Source: Bacteroides sp. CAG:1060
Lineage (GTDB): Bacteria > Bacteroidota > Bacteroidia > Bacteroidales > UBA932
DNA length: 26,281 nucleotides
NCBI GenBank assembly: GCA_000432655.1
Contig: HF986340.1
Location: forward strand, 7,603 to 33,883
Direction of reading: 5' to 3'
Position 1 is the stretch's first letter; every line of letters begins with the position of its first letter. The notes beneath the pieces were generated by a model. That model made no database searches, had not been told where the DNA came from, and was given only the letters and a program-made list of their open reading frames with translations. The translations under genes and the position numbers were made by a program. Of the stretch, positions 16,309-24,779 are shown piece by piece.

Positions 16309-17370
16309 TCAAATTAAAAGCATTACGGCAAAAACATACAGCATGAATGCCTGAAACTTCAAGGCGGACTTCCCCGAGCCGGACATCACCACTTCGGCCT
16401 GATCCAGTGAGGCAATTTCCATCAGCGCTTCCCTGTCAGGAGCATGATTGAAAGACCACTTGGACACGATGTATGCATCGTCAATGAACACGACTCCGGC
16501 ATTGGAGCGATTCAGAGTGACCAACTTCTTGCGATCGGCAAAATAACTGTGCGAAAGCACGAACGGATCCTGCACAAGACCGCCAAACAACTCCGGAGTG
16601 GACGCCACAAGGACCAGGGAAGTAAATCCTGCTTCCTCTGCGGTACGCACAAATGACGACACCTTCCTCCACTTCTTTTCAGACAGCCTGTCCGGAGAAC
16701 TCACTGACACAACCATCACTTTCCCTTCCAAAGCCAACGAATCGGCATAACCATCCGCCGCATCCCTGAAATTCAGCAGCAACGGTTCTTCTCCTGAACT
16801 GAAATCAAAATCTTCCATTGAGGTCAATTCATTCCCCGGCTTATACTCGGTAAAATCTACAAGCGGAATAGACAACGCGGAATACAAGAAGAAAAGTAGC
16901 GATGACACCATCACAATGGCAAAACTCGCATACTTGACCTTTGCCGGCTCGCCGACAGACCTGAAAGGAATAAATGCCAATGCCCACAGCGCCAGAATCA
17001 CCAGATTCTTGATAAAACTCTGAGCGTGCGTCAGGTGTACAGCCTCCCCGAAGCACCCGCAGTCCATATCCGGATTCGCTATCAGCAGAACAAGCGTGAC
17101 AAGCGTAAAGAAAGATGTCAGCACCAGCGAAGCGAAAGCAGTAATTCTGCGCCATACTCCGGTAATCAAAGCGGCACCGACAGCAGTCTCGGCCACGGCG
17201 AACGCGACTCCGCAGAAATATGACACGGGGCGCAGGAAGCCAAGTTTGAAGAAATTCAAATAAGCCTCAACGATAAGAGACGTCCCCACCGGGTCCATAA
17301 ACTTAAGTATGCCCGACACAAAGAACACTATTCCTATAAGAACGGCGCTAAATCTTCTGAGCGTTTTCAT
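16309..17370 (-). CDS. DoxX/MauE-like membrane protein, BT_3928-type
   Basis: The 353-residue protein has four N-terminal membrane segments (about 8-28, 48-70, 78-98, 118-138) with the motif DCGCFGE (103-109) typical of DoxX/MauE-like proteins. A further segment near residue 155 is followed by a soluble domain (about 195-315) with a thioredoxin-like strand order but no CxxC, and a last hydrophobic segment at the C-terminus. I recall such proteins beside folP in Bacteroides (BT_3928 family); their function is unknown, and a redox role is a guess from the cysteines. I start at 17370 (MKTLRRF); an in-frame ATG at 17439 adds 23 residues lying inside tmk. The gene overlaps the tmk end by 23 bases. 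Confidence 0.8.
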   Translation of the reverse strand: MKTLRRFSAVLIGIVFFVSGILKFMDPVGTSLIVEAYLNFFKLGFLRPVSYFCGVAFAVAETAVGAALITGVWRRITAFASLVLTSFFTLVTLVLLIANPDMDCGCFGEAVHLTHAQSFIKNLVILALWALAFIPFRSVGEPAKVKYASFAIVMVSSLLFFLYSALSIPLVDFTEYKPGNELTSMEDFDFSSGEEPLLLNFRDAADGYADSLALEGKVMVVSVSSPDRLSEKKWRKVSSFVRTAEEAGFTSLVLVASTPELFGGLVQDPFVLSHSYFADRKKLVTLNRSNAGVVFIDDAYIVSKWSFNHAPDREALMEIASLDQAEVVMSGSGKSALKFQAFMLYVFAVMLLI

Positions 17371-18031
17371 AAATATCCACAATTTTGGCGAATATCTCTT
17401 TTGGTGGCAGCATGTCTCCGAACTCGTCCGAGCAGTCAACCGCTATGAAGGACGAATCACGCTCGGATTGCCTCCGATACATATCACGCACTCGCTTCTG
17501 AAACGAAATGTCTGACTCATGAATGTCGCTTGACCCGTGCAGATATTCTCTGTCATCCCCGCCGCGTGCTCCTGAGAGGCTATGTTCCACAAAAGAAATC
17601 GGCACGTCAAGGAAAAGGTTGAGATCCGGGCGAGGCAGGCCAAACTGGCCGTATTCAGTATCCTCTATCCAGGACCGGAGAGTCTCAGCCTGCATGTCAT
17701 CAGACAATTTGGCGCATTGATAAGCGATATTGGAATACACATACCTGTCCAAAAGGACAGTCTTGCCCGCAGAAAGGACATCTCGGATAGCAGCAGCTGC
17801 GCCATGCCGGTCTTCAGCGAACAGCAGGGCCACGAGTTGGGGATGAACCGACTCAATGGGGCCGAAATCCCCCCTGAGGAACCGGCTTATGAGTTCCCCG
17901 TACACAGGAGCATCATAACGGGGGAAATGGATATACTCCAAATCCCCGTTTCTTTTCTGAAGATAATCTTTAAACATCCTGACCTGAGTGGACTTGCCTG
18001 CCCCGTCAAGACCTTCCAATACCACTAGCAT
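17348..18031 (-). CDS. tmk: Thymidylate kinase
   Basis: Tmk phosphorylates dTMP to dTDP. The P-loop EGLDGAGKST (6-15) is at the N-terminus, the DRY motif is in LLDRYVYSNIAYQ (95-97), and the LID region is near 150-160 (SGARGGDDREY). LNLFLDVP (about 138-145) is the typical Walker-B-like strand. At 227 residues it is slightly longer than the usual 205-215. It follows the M23/LysM gene by 6 bases and overlaps the DoxX-family gene. Confidence 0.94.
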   Translation of the reverse strand: MLVVLEGLDGAGKSTQVRMFKDYLQKRNGDLEYIHFPRYDAPVYGELISRFLRGDFGPIESVHPQLVALLFAEDRHGAAAAIRDVLSAGKTVLLDRYVYSNIAYQCAKLSDDMQAETLRSWIEDTEYGQFGLPRPDLNLFLDVPISFVEHSLSGARGGDDREYLHGSSDIHESDISFQKRVRDMYRRQSERDSSFIAVDCSDEFGDMLPPKEIFAKIVDIYENAQKI

Positions 18032-18037
18032 ATTGCG

Positions 18038-19078
18038 TCAATTCACTCTGATTTTCTGTCCAATCTTTATCTTGTCCACCTTCAGACCTGGATTGAGTTT
18101 CTGTATCTGACTTACCGACTTGCCGTTCTTTCTGGCAATGACGGAAACCGTCTCGCCGGATTTGACCGTATGCCATTTCATGGCGGCCCGCTCGGCCTCA
18201 ATCCTCTTCTCCTCCTCAATTATTTTCTCGTCGGCCGCATATATTTCCTCTTCCTCGTCAATGGACTCCGGAACATACCGCGACGAAGCATTCAGATAAC
18301 TGCGTCTGAGCACGAACACGTTCGCACGCAACTTGCCGTTCTCAAAATCCACCACCCATTCGGGGTCAAACGCAAATCCCTTATATCTGGTCTCAAAATG
18401 CAGATGCGGTCCGGAAGAACGCCCGGTAGAACCGCCAAGACCCACTATATCTCCTGCCCGAACCCAGTCTCCGACGGCCACCTGACGTTTGGACAAATGC
18501 CCGTAGAAAGTTTCCAACCCGTTCTCATGCCTGAGAATCACAAGATTGCCATAGCCGGAAACATAGCTCGACAGACGTACTCTGCCGTCGAAAGCCGCAG
18601 CCACCGGTGTCCCCGACTTCAGAGGAATATCAGTTCCCTGGTGACGACGTCCGCGTCTGTATCCGAACTTGGAATATACTTTACCCACATACGGGCACAC
18701 AAAACGGCTTACCGAATCGATAAGGCAAATACTGTTGCGATAACCGATATCATCGAGGGTCACCTTGGCGTACGGGTTCGTCACATTCACGACCCAATAA
18801 TCCCTAAACACGTCATCCTGCTCAAGTTTCTTCCTGTTCTTGATATAACGCCATGTATAGTCGTCATTCAGAACGATCTGCAGGTAACTGTCACCTATAT
18901 CCAGCGTATCGACAGGCGCACCGTCCCCTTTCTGGAACAGGCCCGGCATGGTAATGAAATCTTCCGGTACCCATGTGGCGGCGGGAGGAGGTACATTTCC
19001 CTCCAGTCTCGTAGTATCTGCAACTGAAAAGTTCAGCAGCGCGGTCAGCAGTGATACAAAAATCAGCACCGTACCCAT
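18038..19078 (-). CDS. M23 (LytM) peptidase with C-terminal LysM domain
   Basis: A secreted cell-wall hydrolase. The N-terminus is a signal peptide or anchor (about 1-20). The M23 domain carries all metal and catalytic residues: HQGTD (His 146, Asp 150), FYGHLS (His 194) and GPHLHFE (His 225, His 227). An acidic Glu/Lys-rich linker (about 274-300) leads to a LysM peptidoglycan-binding domain (301-346, WHTVKSGETVSVIARKNGKS). It probably cuts peptide cross-links of peptidoglycan. It lies 1 base after the phosphohexomutase stop and 6 bases before tmk. Compare the second M23 protein at 21463, which lost its catalytic histidines. Confidence 0.92.
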   Translation of the reverse strand: MGTVLIFVSLLTALLNFSVADTTRLEGNVPPPAATWVPEDFITMPGLFQKGDGAPVDTLDIGDSYLQIVLNDDYTWRYIKNRKKLEQDDVFRDYWVVNVTNPYAKVTLDDIGYRNSICLIDSVSRFVCPYVGKVYSKFGYRRGRRHQGTDIPLKSGTPVAAAFDGRVRLSSYVSGYGNLVILRHENGLETFYGHLSKRQVAVGDWVRAGDIVGLGGSTGRSSGPHLHFETRYKGFAFDPEWVVDFENGKLRANVFVLRRSYLNASSRYVPESIDEEEEIYAADEKIIEEEKRIEAERAAMKWHTVKSGETVSVIARKNGKSVSQIQKLNPGLKVDKIKIGQKIRVN

Positions 19079-19079
19079 C

Positions 19080-20444
19080 CTATGACTTCACTGCTCCGAA
19101 ACGGGAGACCAGAATTTCCTCCACCTGTGACACCTTTTCCGCAAGCAACTCGTCCGTACGGGCCTCGCAGATAAATCTCAGATAAGGCTCAGTGTTGGAA
19201 GGGCGGATATTGAACCACCAGTCGGCAAACTCCAGACGGTAGCCGTCGAAATCCATCATCTTCTTCAATGGGTCCTTATCGATGAAGTAATCGCGCACAG
19301 CATCCATTGCTCCCTTTTTATCCTCAAGTTTGAAATTGATTTCTCCGGAGTTGCGGTATTTGGTCATAGAATCAATCTTGTCGCTGAACTTGATACCTTT
19401 CTTCTTGAGTGCAGAAACTATGCGCAGCACAATGATGGAAGAAAGAAGTCCGCTGTCCGAATAGAAAAAGTCCTTGAAATAATAGTGTCCTGCAAGTTCT
19501 CCTCCCCACAGACCGTCTATCTCTCTGAGCTTCGGAGCGGCATAAGCCCTGCCCACTCTCCAGGTGTGCAACTCTACGCCATACTGCTCAAGATACTCTC
19601 CTACGGAATTCGAACTGCGGATTTCCTGAAGCACCTTAGGATTCCTGGCTCCGCGCTCCACGCAGAAATACTCCGCCATCAATGCGATAATCAGGTCAGG
19701 TGCCACAAACCGGGCCTTGTCATCCACGAACATGACTCTGTCCGCATCCCCGTCATATATCACTCCGATGTCAGCCTTTCTTTCGGCCACAAGATTGCGA
19801 AGCGGCTCAACGTTCTTCGGCACCAACGGATTAGGCTCATGATTAGGGAAACGTCCGTCCATCGTGTCGAAGATATAGGCCGGCTTGTCGCCGAACATCT
19901 CCTTGGCGAACAGGCAAGACATACCGTTGGACAGGTCGAACGCAATCTCAAGATTGGAATAGTCGCCTTTGAACTTGGACATGAAAGCCATATAGTCGTC
20001 ATGGATGTCCTTTGCGAACACCTTTCCGCGTACTGCCGCCACAGGGGTTGCCTTCCCTTCGTCAATCCAGGCCTTAATCTGTCCGAGGCCTGTATCCAGT
20101 CCCACAGGAAGCGCGTTTTCGCGGCTCACCTTCATTCCGTTGTATTGTGCAGGATTGTGGCTTGCAGTAATCTGGACTGAAGCCTTGAATCCATAATTGG
20201 CCGTGGCGAAATATACCATTGGCGTAGAACTCAGGCCAAGGTCATACACGTCGGCACCGGCATCGCAGATGCCTTTTACAAGATTGTCATGTATCTCTTC
20301 TGAAGACACACGGCAGTCACGTCCGACCACCACCTTGCCGGCACCCAGAAGTTCCGGTATGAAATACCCGACCTTATATGCCGTTTCCTTATCGAAATCC
20401 ACTCCGTAGATTCCTCTTATGTCATATGCGTGAAATGCGCCCAT
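19080..20444 (-). CDS. Phosphomannomutase/phosphoglucomutase
   Basis: The alpha-D-phosphohexomutase family interconverts hexose 6- and 1-phosphates. The phosphoserine loop is TASHNP (93-98, Ser 95), the metal loop DGDADR (231-236), the sugar-binding loop GELAGH (315-320) and the phosphate-binding loop RPSNTEP (414-420), all intact. At 454 residues it is full length. Motifs of the bifunctional PMM/PGM type fit, but the sugar cannot be settled from sequence. I start at 20444 (MGAFHAYDIRG); the longer frame from 20492 adds 16 residues inside def. The product could feed the nucleotidyltransferase at 14226, but the two are not linked. Confidence 0.92.
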   Translation of the reverse strand: MGAFHAYDIRGIYGVDFDKETAYKVGYFIPELLGAGKVVVGRDCRVSSEEIHDNLVKGICDAGADVYDLGLSSTPMVYFATANYGFKASVQITASHNPAQYNGMKVSRENALPVGLDTGLGQIKAWIDEGKATPVAAVRGKVFAKDIHDDYMAFMSKFKGDYSNLEIAFDLSNGMSCLFAKEMFGDKPAYIFDTMDGRFPNHEPNPLVPKNVEPLRNLVAERKADIGVIYDGDADRVMFVDDKARFVAPDLIIALMAEYFCVERGARNPKVLQEIRSSNSVGEYLEQYGVELHTWRVGRAYAAPKLREIDGLWGGELAGHYYFKDFFYSDSGLLSSIIVLRIVSALKKKGIKFSDKIDSMTKYRNSGEINFKLEDKKGAMDAVRDYFIDKDPLKKMMDFDGYRLEFADWWFNIRPSNTEPYLRFICEARTDELLAEKVSQVEEILVSRFGAVKS

Positions 20445-20445
20445 A

Positions 20446-21003
20446 TTACTTGATTTTTGATTTGTATGATGTTCTGATTTTGCCCTGTGCAATGTTGAGA
20501 AGTTTCTTGCCTATCATCTTGCGTCTGATCGGCGCCACGATGTCGGTAAAAAGCTCTCCGTCCAGATGAGAGAACTCATGCTCAATCATACGGCAGGCAA
20601 ATTTGTCAAAAGTCTCTGTCTTTTTGGTGAAGGTCTCATCGTAATACTCAACTTCAATGGACTCCGGACGACGCACCGACGCATAAATGCCGGGCACGCT
20701 CAGACATCCTTCTTCATACTCGCACATAGAGTCGCTCAACGAGACGACAACCGGGTTGATAAAGGTTCTCTTGAACCCTTTGAGATACGGAAATACATCC
20801 GCCATCACATCACCGTCCACAACAGCCACCCGCAAACTCTCCCCTACCTGAGGAGCCGCCAGTCCGCATCCTTCGGAAGCCTTCAGCGTCTCCCACAGAT
20901 CCGAAACCAACTCCTTGATATTCTCTTTACCATTCTCGATATCCGCAGGTGCCGCTTTCTGCCTGAGCACCTCGGAGCCATAAAGATAAATCGGTCTAAT
21001 CAT
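20446..21003 (-). CDS. def: Peptide deformylase
   Basis: Def removes the formyl group from new proteins. All three metal motifs are present: GCGLAAPQ (45-52), EGCLS (98-102, Cys 100 a metal ligand) and HEFSH (142-146). At 185 residues it is a normal length with a basic C-terminal tail. The ATG overlaps the ruvX stop by 4 bases (ATGA), and the stop is 1 base before the phosphohexomutase ATG, so all three are coupled. Confidence 0.96.
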   Translation of the reverse strand: MIRPIYLYGSEVLRQKAAPADIENGKENIKELVSDLWETLKASEGCGLAAPQVGESLRVAVVDGDVMADVFPYLKGFKRTFINPVVVSLSDSMCEYEEGCLSVPGIYASVRRPESIEVEYYDETFTKKTETFDKFACRMIEHEFSHLDGELFTDIVAPIRRKMIGKKLLNIAQGKIRTSYKSKIK

Positions 21004-21413
21004 TTCTTTTTGTCCATAAAACTTTGCAAAATTATCGCCGCGCTTATCCTGTCAACCTGCTTTTTGTCCCTTCGGTCACTTTTCTTCATTCCTCCGTCTA
21101 TCATTGCCCTGTGAGCAAGAACAGATGTGAATCTCTCGTCTTCCAGACTTATGGGAATGTCAGGAAAAGCCTTCGCCAACGTTTTCAAAAATCGGTCCAC
21201 ATCAGGAGCCGCCTGCGCAGGACGGCCGTCAAGGTTGAGAGGATAGCCCACCACAAAACGAACTATGGTCTCGGTTCGGGCATAATTTTGGAGATATTCT
21301 ATTATCTTTGCAGATGTAACAGTCTCCAGCGGAGATGCGAATATGCCGAGAGGGTCGCTTACCGCGATTCCCGTCCGGGCGTTGCCGTAATCTATTCCTA
21401 TGATTCTGTTCAT
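21000..21413 (-). CDS. ruvX: Holliday junction resolvase-like RuvX (YqgF)
   Basis: YqgF/RuvX is an RNase H-fold nuclease linked to pre-16S rRNA maturation and possibly recombination. Family motifs are seen: GIDYGNARTG (6-15, Asp 8), VVGYPLNLDG, DERFTS (about 87-92) and VDRISAAIILQSF near the end with the last acidic residue. I start at 21413 (MNRIIGIDYG), giving 137 residues; an upstream ATG at 21449 would add 12 residues across the likely promoter. It is the first gene of the long leftward cluster. Confidence 0.92.
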   Translation of the reverse strand: MNRIIGIDYGNARTGIAVSDPLGIFASPLETVTSAKIIEYLQNYARTETIVRFVVGYPLNLDGRPAQAAPDVDRFLKTLAKAFPDIPISLEDERFTSVLAHRAMIDGGMKKSDRRDKKQVDRISAAIILQSFMDKKK

Positions 21414-21418
21414 CACCG

Positions 21419-21450
21419 CGAAATTAGTCAAAAACAACCTATTTCGCAAA
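21419..21450 (-). promoter_or_regulatory. Weak candidate promoter for the ruvX-folP cluster
   Basis: On the minus strand TTTG (21450-21447), 20 bases, then TAATTTCG (21426-21419). Spacing is one base too long and the -7 box has one mismatch. The predicted start falls at the ruvX ATG itself (21413), so if real the transcript is nearly leaderless. Offered only because the cluster needs a promoter and the space before the divergent gene is 49 bases. Confidence 0.3.
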
Positions 21451-21462
21451 AGTTTGGAAAAG

Positions 21463-22299
21463 ATGAAATTTCAGAACAAGAATTACAGACTGTCTCTCGT
21501 GGACAACGATACGCACAGCGGCGTGAAGACCATACGCTTCACGAAACTGCGCTTCATAACCATAGCCATAGCCACAATCGTATGCAGCATCTTGCTGATA
21601 TATTGTCTGATAGCATTCACTCCGCTCAGAAACACCATCCCAGGATACCCTACCGTTCAGGTCAAAAAAGTGGCCATGGCCAACGCAATGAAAATAGATT
21701 CGCTTGAAAGCATCATCACAAGGTGGGACCTGTATGCCGAGAACCTCAGCAGAGTACTTGCCGGTGAGGCGACAGTCAACTTTGACAGTCTCATAAGGCG
21801 GAGCGCATTGAAATACGTTTCAGACAAGCCCAAGTCCGAGCTGGACAAGCAGGATTCCCTCCTTAAGGAAAGGGTACAGCGCGAAGAACAATTCGGGCTG
21901 AGCACCAGCGCGCAGAAGTCGCTGCCGATGGAAGGCAAGCACTTCTTCAATCCCGTCAAGGGCGTCGTGTCCGGCAGCTTCGACAAGGTAAGACATCCCG
22001 GCATCGACATCAGCACTCCCGCCGGCTCGATTGTAAGCGCAATTCTTGACGGCACGGTGATTTACTCGGGCTGGGACGAACAGCGCATGTACGTGATAAT
22101 AATTCAGCATAGTGACAATCTTGCAAGCTGCTACAGCGGTTGCAGCCGGGCTCTCAAAAACAGCGGGGATGAGGTTAAGGCCGGAACGCCGATTGCAATG
22201 AGCGGCGGGGCCGGAAGCGAATCCAAGACCGACGTTCTTCACCTTGAAATATGGAATAACGGAGAGCCTATTGACCCGGCAAGGCACCTGAATTACTAA
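21463..22299 (+). CDS. M23-like membrane protein lacking the catalytic histidines
   Basis: The 278-residue protein has a basic N-terminus, one membrane segment (about 31-52), a helical region probably forming a coiled coil (about 70-145) and a C-terminal LytM fold (about 160-278). Two zinc-ligand positions are kept in HPGID (His 178, Asp 182) and the third in LHLE (His 260). The catalytic histidines are gone: the usual YGHL reads YSGC (Gly 226), and the first His of HxH is Val 258. It is therefore probably not a hydrolase and may act like the degenerate LytM factors EnvC and NlpD, which activate amidases. I start at 21463 (MKFQNKNYRL); a longer frame from 21400 overlaps ruvX and reads poorly. 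dxr begins 12 bases after its stop. Confidence 0.85.
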   Translation: MKFQNKNYRLSLVDNDTHSGVKTIRFTKLRFITIAIATIVCSILLIYCLIAFTPLRNTIPGYPTVQVKKVAMANAMKIDSLESIITRWDLYAENLSRVLAGEATVNFDSLIRRSALKYVSDKPKSELDKQDSLLKERVQREEQFGLSTSAQKSLPMEGKHFFNPVKGVVSGSFDKVRHPGIDISTPAGSIVSAILDGTVIYSGWDEQRMYVIIIQHSDNLASCYSGCSRALKNSGDEVKAGTPIAMSGGAGSESKTDVLHLEIWNNGEPIDPARHLNY

Positions 22300-22311
22300 C
22301 AGTTGTATTGA

Positions 22312-23466
22312 ATGAGAAAGAGAAGAATAGCGATACTCGGTTCGACCGGATCGATAGGGACACAGACCTTGGATGTGATAAGAAGACATCCGGACATGTT
22401 TGAAGTGGAGTTGATATCTGCACGACGCAATGTAGATTTGCTCACGAAGCAAGCCATTGAATTCGATGCCGCAAATGTAGTAATATGTGAGGAGTCCAAA
22501 TATAAGGAAACCGCCGATGCACTGCAGGACAAAGGAATAAAGGTGTGGTCCGGAGTGGACAGTCTGTGCGAGCTGGTCAAGATGTCCTCGGTAGATATCG
22601 TGGTAGGAGCGATGGTTGGATTCAGCGGGCTGCGTCCGACCCTTGCGGCTCTTGAAGCAGGAAAGACAGTTGCCCTGGCCAACAAGGAGACCTTGGTTGC
22701 GGCAGGCCCTATCGTCATACGCACCATGCTCGAACACAATGCCGTCATACTGCCGGTGGATTCCGAGCACTCCGCCATTTTTCAATGTCTGCTCGCATCC
22801 AAAGGCAACAGTGTGGAAAAAATTCACCTGACAGCCTCCGGAGGACCGTTCCGTACCTGGGAAAGAGCCCGAATTGCGGCAGCTACGGCACAACAGGCCC
22901 TCAAGCACCCCAACTGGAACATGGGTGCCAAGGTGACCATTGACTCCGCAACCATGATGAACAAGGGATTCGAGGTAATAGAAGCCAAATGGCTGTTTGA
23001 CCTGAACCCGGACCAGATCAACGTAGTGGTGCACCCTGAGTCCATCATACATTCCATGGTGGAGTTTGAGGACGGAGCGGTGATTGCCCAGATGGGATGT
23101 CCGGACATGAGAGAGCCCATAGGATTTGCACTCAGTTACCCGCAGAGAGTCAGCGTTGGCAACAAGAAACTTGATTTCGCATCCATGGGGCATCTCAGTT
23201 TCGAGGCTCCGGACATGAAGAAATTCCCGTGCCTTGAACTCGCTTATGATGCCATAAAACGGGGAGGCAATGTACCCTGCGCCCTGAATGCCGCGAATGA
23301 AGTGACTGTAGCGGCTTACTTGAAAGGGCTTATAGGGTTCTATGACATCGCGCGCATCAATGAGAAATGCATGCTGGGAATGAATTTTGCAGCAGACCCG
23401 TCACTTGAGGATATTTTCCTCACCAACAAAGAAATAGCGACTATCGCCGATGGTTATATTAATTAA
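22312..23466 (+). CDS. dxr: 1-deoxy-D-xylulose 5-phosphate reductoisomerase
   Basis: Dxr is the committed enzyme of the MEP isoprenoid pathway. The NADPH motif GSTGSIG is at 10-16, LANKETLVAAG at 122-132, metal ligands Asp 150 and Glu 152 in PVDSEHSA, Glu 221 in MNKGFEVIEA, and the flexible substrate loop HPNWNMG at 199-205. At 384 residues it is a normal length. Its end overlaps rseP by 17 bases, a dxr-rseP order common in bacteria. Confidence 0.97.
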   Translation: MRKRRIAILGSTGSIGTQTLDVIRRHPDMFEVELISARRNVDLLTKQAIEFDAANVVICEESKYKETADALQDKGIKVWSGVDSLCELVKMSSVDIVVGAMVGFSGLRPTLAALEAGKTVALANKETLVAAGPIVIRTMLEHNAVILPVDSEHSAIFQCLLASKGNSVEKIHLTASGGPFRTWERARIAAATAQQALKHPNWNMGAKVTIDSATMMNKGFEVIEAKWLFDLNPDQINVVVHPESIIHSMVEFEDGAVIAQMGCPDMREPIGFALSYPQRVSVGNKKLDFASMGHLSFEAPDMKKFPCLELAYDAIKRGGNVPCALNAANEVTVAAYLKGLIGFYDIARINEKCMLGMNFAADPSLEDIFLTNKEIATIADGYIN

Positions 23467-24751
23467 AGCACTTCAGGTGATTCTTTCCCTTTCCCTGCTC
23501 ATCTTCCTGCATGAGCTGGGACATTTCATGTGGGCCAAACTGTTCGGAATCAGAGTGGAGAAGTTCTATCTTTTCTTCGATGCCGGAGGGAAGTCCATCG
23601 CCAAATGGAAATGGGGAGAGACCGAGTTCGGCATAGGCTGGCTTCCTTTCGGAGGCTATTGCAAAATTGCGGGAATGGTGGACGAATCCATGGACACCAA
23701 GCACCTCTCGGAAGCCCCAAAAGAATGGGAGTTCCGTTCCCACCCGGCATGGCAGAGGCTGCTGGTAATGGCCGGAGGCGTACTCAACAACTTCATATTT
23801 GCCATTCTGTCCTATACGATGATTCTCGCCATCTGGGGACAATCATACATAGACAACAGCACCAGTGAGATTTACGTCAACGACACGGCCTATGAAATGG
23901 GATTCCGCACCGGCGACAGAATACTCAAGCTGGATGACTATGTGCCTGAGAACTTCGCAATGCTTCAGGCAGATCTGGCGAGAAGAGAGGTCAGCACCGC
24001 TACCGTACTAAGAGGTACGGATACCGTGGAACTCTACATAGACAGGGCGATGATAAGCGAAGTCCTGAATTCCCAGCTCATGTTCGATCTTGCCGTACCG
24101 TTTGTAATTGACTCGGTAATGGCCACCGGGCCGAATGCCGGGACATCCCTCAAACGCGGAGACAAACTTGTATCCATCAACGGAGAAAAGGTGGAGTTTC
24201 TTCAGGACTCAAGACCTGTCCTTGAGGGATTGAAGGGTTCCGAGGTTACGCTCGGCGTGTTAAGAGGGGAAGATACTCTGACGATGAAAGCGCAGGTGGA
24301 CAGTTCCGGACGATTGGGGCTGAGCATTATGAGCCCTGGCATAAAGACCCGAAAATACAATATTTTAAGTGCTGTACCGGCCGGATTCAAAATGACCGGA
24401 AGCACTATCGGAGGCTACCTTAAAGACTTGAGACTGCTTGCAACCCCTTCCACAGGGGCATACAAGTCAGTAGGCAGTTTCATCGCCATAGGAGAAGTCT
24501 TCCCGTCCACATGGGACTGGTATCAGTTCCTGAGCATAACGGCACTTCTCTCCATAATGCTCGCCGTCATGAACCTGATTCCAATACCGGGACTCGACGG
24601 AGGACATATCTTGTTTGTTCTTTACGAAATGATAAGCAGACGCAAGCCAAGCGACAAATTCCTTATGATAGCACAGATGATAGGCATGCTTCTGCTGTTC
24701 GCACTGATGTTTTTAGCCTTGGGCAACGACATAGGGCGCCTGTTCAGATAA
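23450..24751 (+). CDS. rseP: RIP metalloprotease RseP (site-2 protease)
   Basis: An inner-membrane zinc protease that cuts transmembrane substrates such as anti-sigma factors. HELGH (21-25) lies in the first membrane segment, and NLIPIPGLDGGH (375-386) supplies the third zinc ligand (Asp 383) near the C-terminus. GWLPFGGY follows the first segment, as in the family. The periplasmic part (about 130-310) contains two PDZ-like stretches (near 140-210 and 225-290). Full length at 433 residues. It overlaps dxr by 17 bases. No sigma/anti-sigma pair is in the window. Confidence 0.95.
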   Translation: MVILIKALQVILSLSLLIFLHELGHFMWAKLFGIRVEKFYLFFDAGGKSIAKWKWGETEFGIGWLPFGGYCKIAGMVDESMDTKHLSEAPKEWEFRSHPAWQRLLVMAGGVLNNFIFAILSYTMILAIWGQSYIDNSTSEIYVNDTAYEMGFRTGDRILKLDDYVPENFAMLQADLARREVSTATVLRGTDTVELYIDRAMISEVLNSQLMFDLAVPFVIDSVMATGPNAGTSLKRGDKLVSINGEKVEFLQDSRPVLEGLKGSEVTLGVLRGEDTLTMKAQVDSSGRLGLSIMSPGIKTRKYNILSAVPAGFKMTGSTIGGYLKDLRLLATPSTGAYKSVGSFIAIGEVFPSTWDWYQFLSITALLSIMLAVMNLIPIPGLDGGHILFVLYEMISRRKPSDKFLMIAQMIGMLLLFALMFLALGNDIGRLFR

Positions 24752-24779
24752 TTTTGACAACACAACCAACAGTCTTGAT

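Noticed and set aside
20445..20492. Longer N-termini for the phosphohexomutase, and likewise for proS (6880-6966) and the DoxX-family gene (17371-17439)
   Set aside because: The extra residues lie in neighbouring genes or promoter sequence and precede the conserved family starts.
21820..23193. Open frame of 457 codons on the minus strand
   Set aside because: It lies opposite dxr and the M23-like gene, both with conserved motifs in their own frames; its His/Cys-rich sequence resembles nothing.
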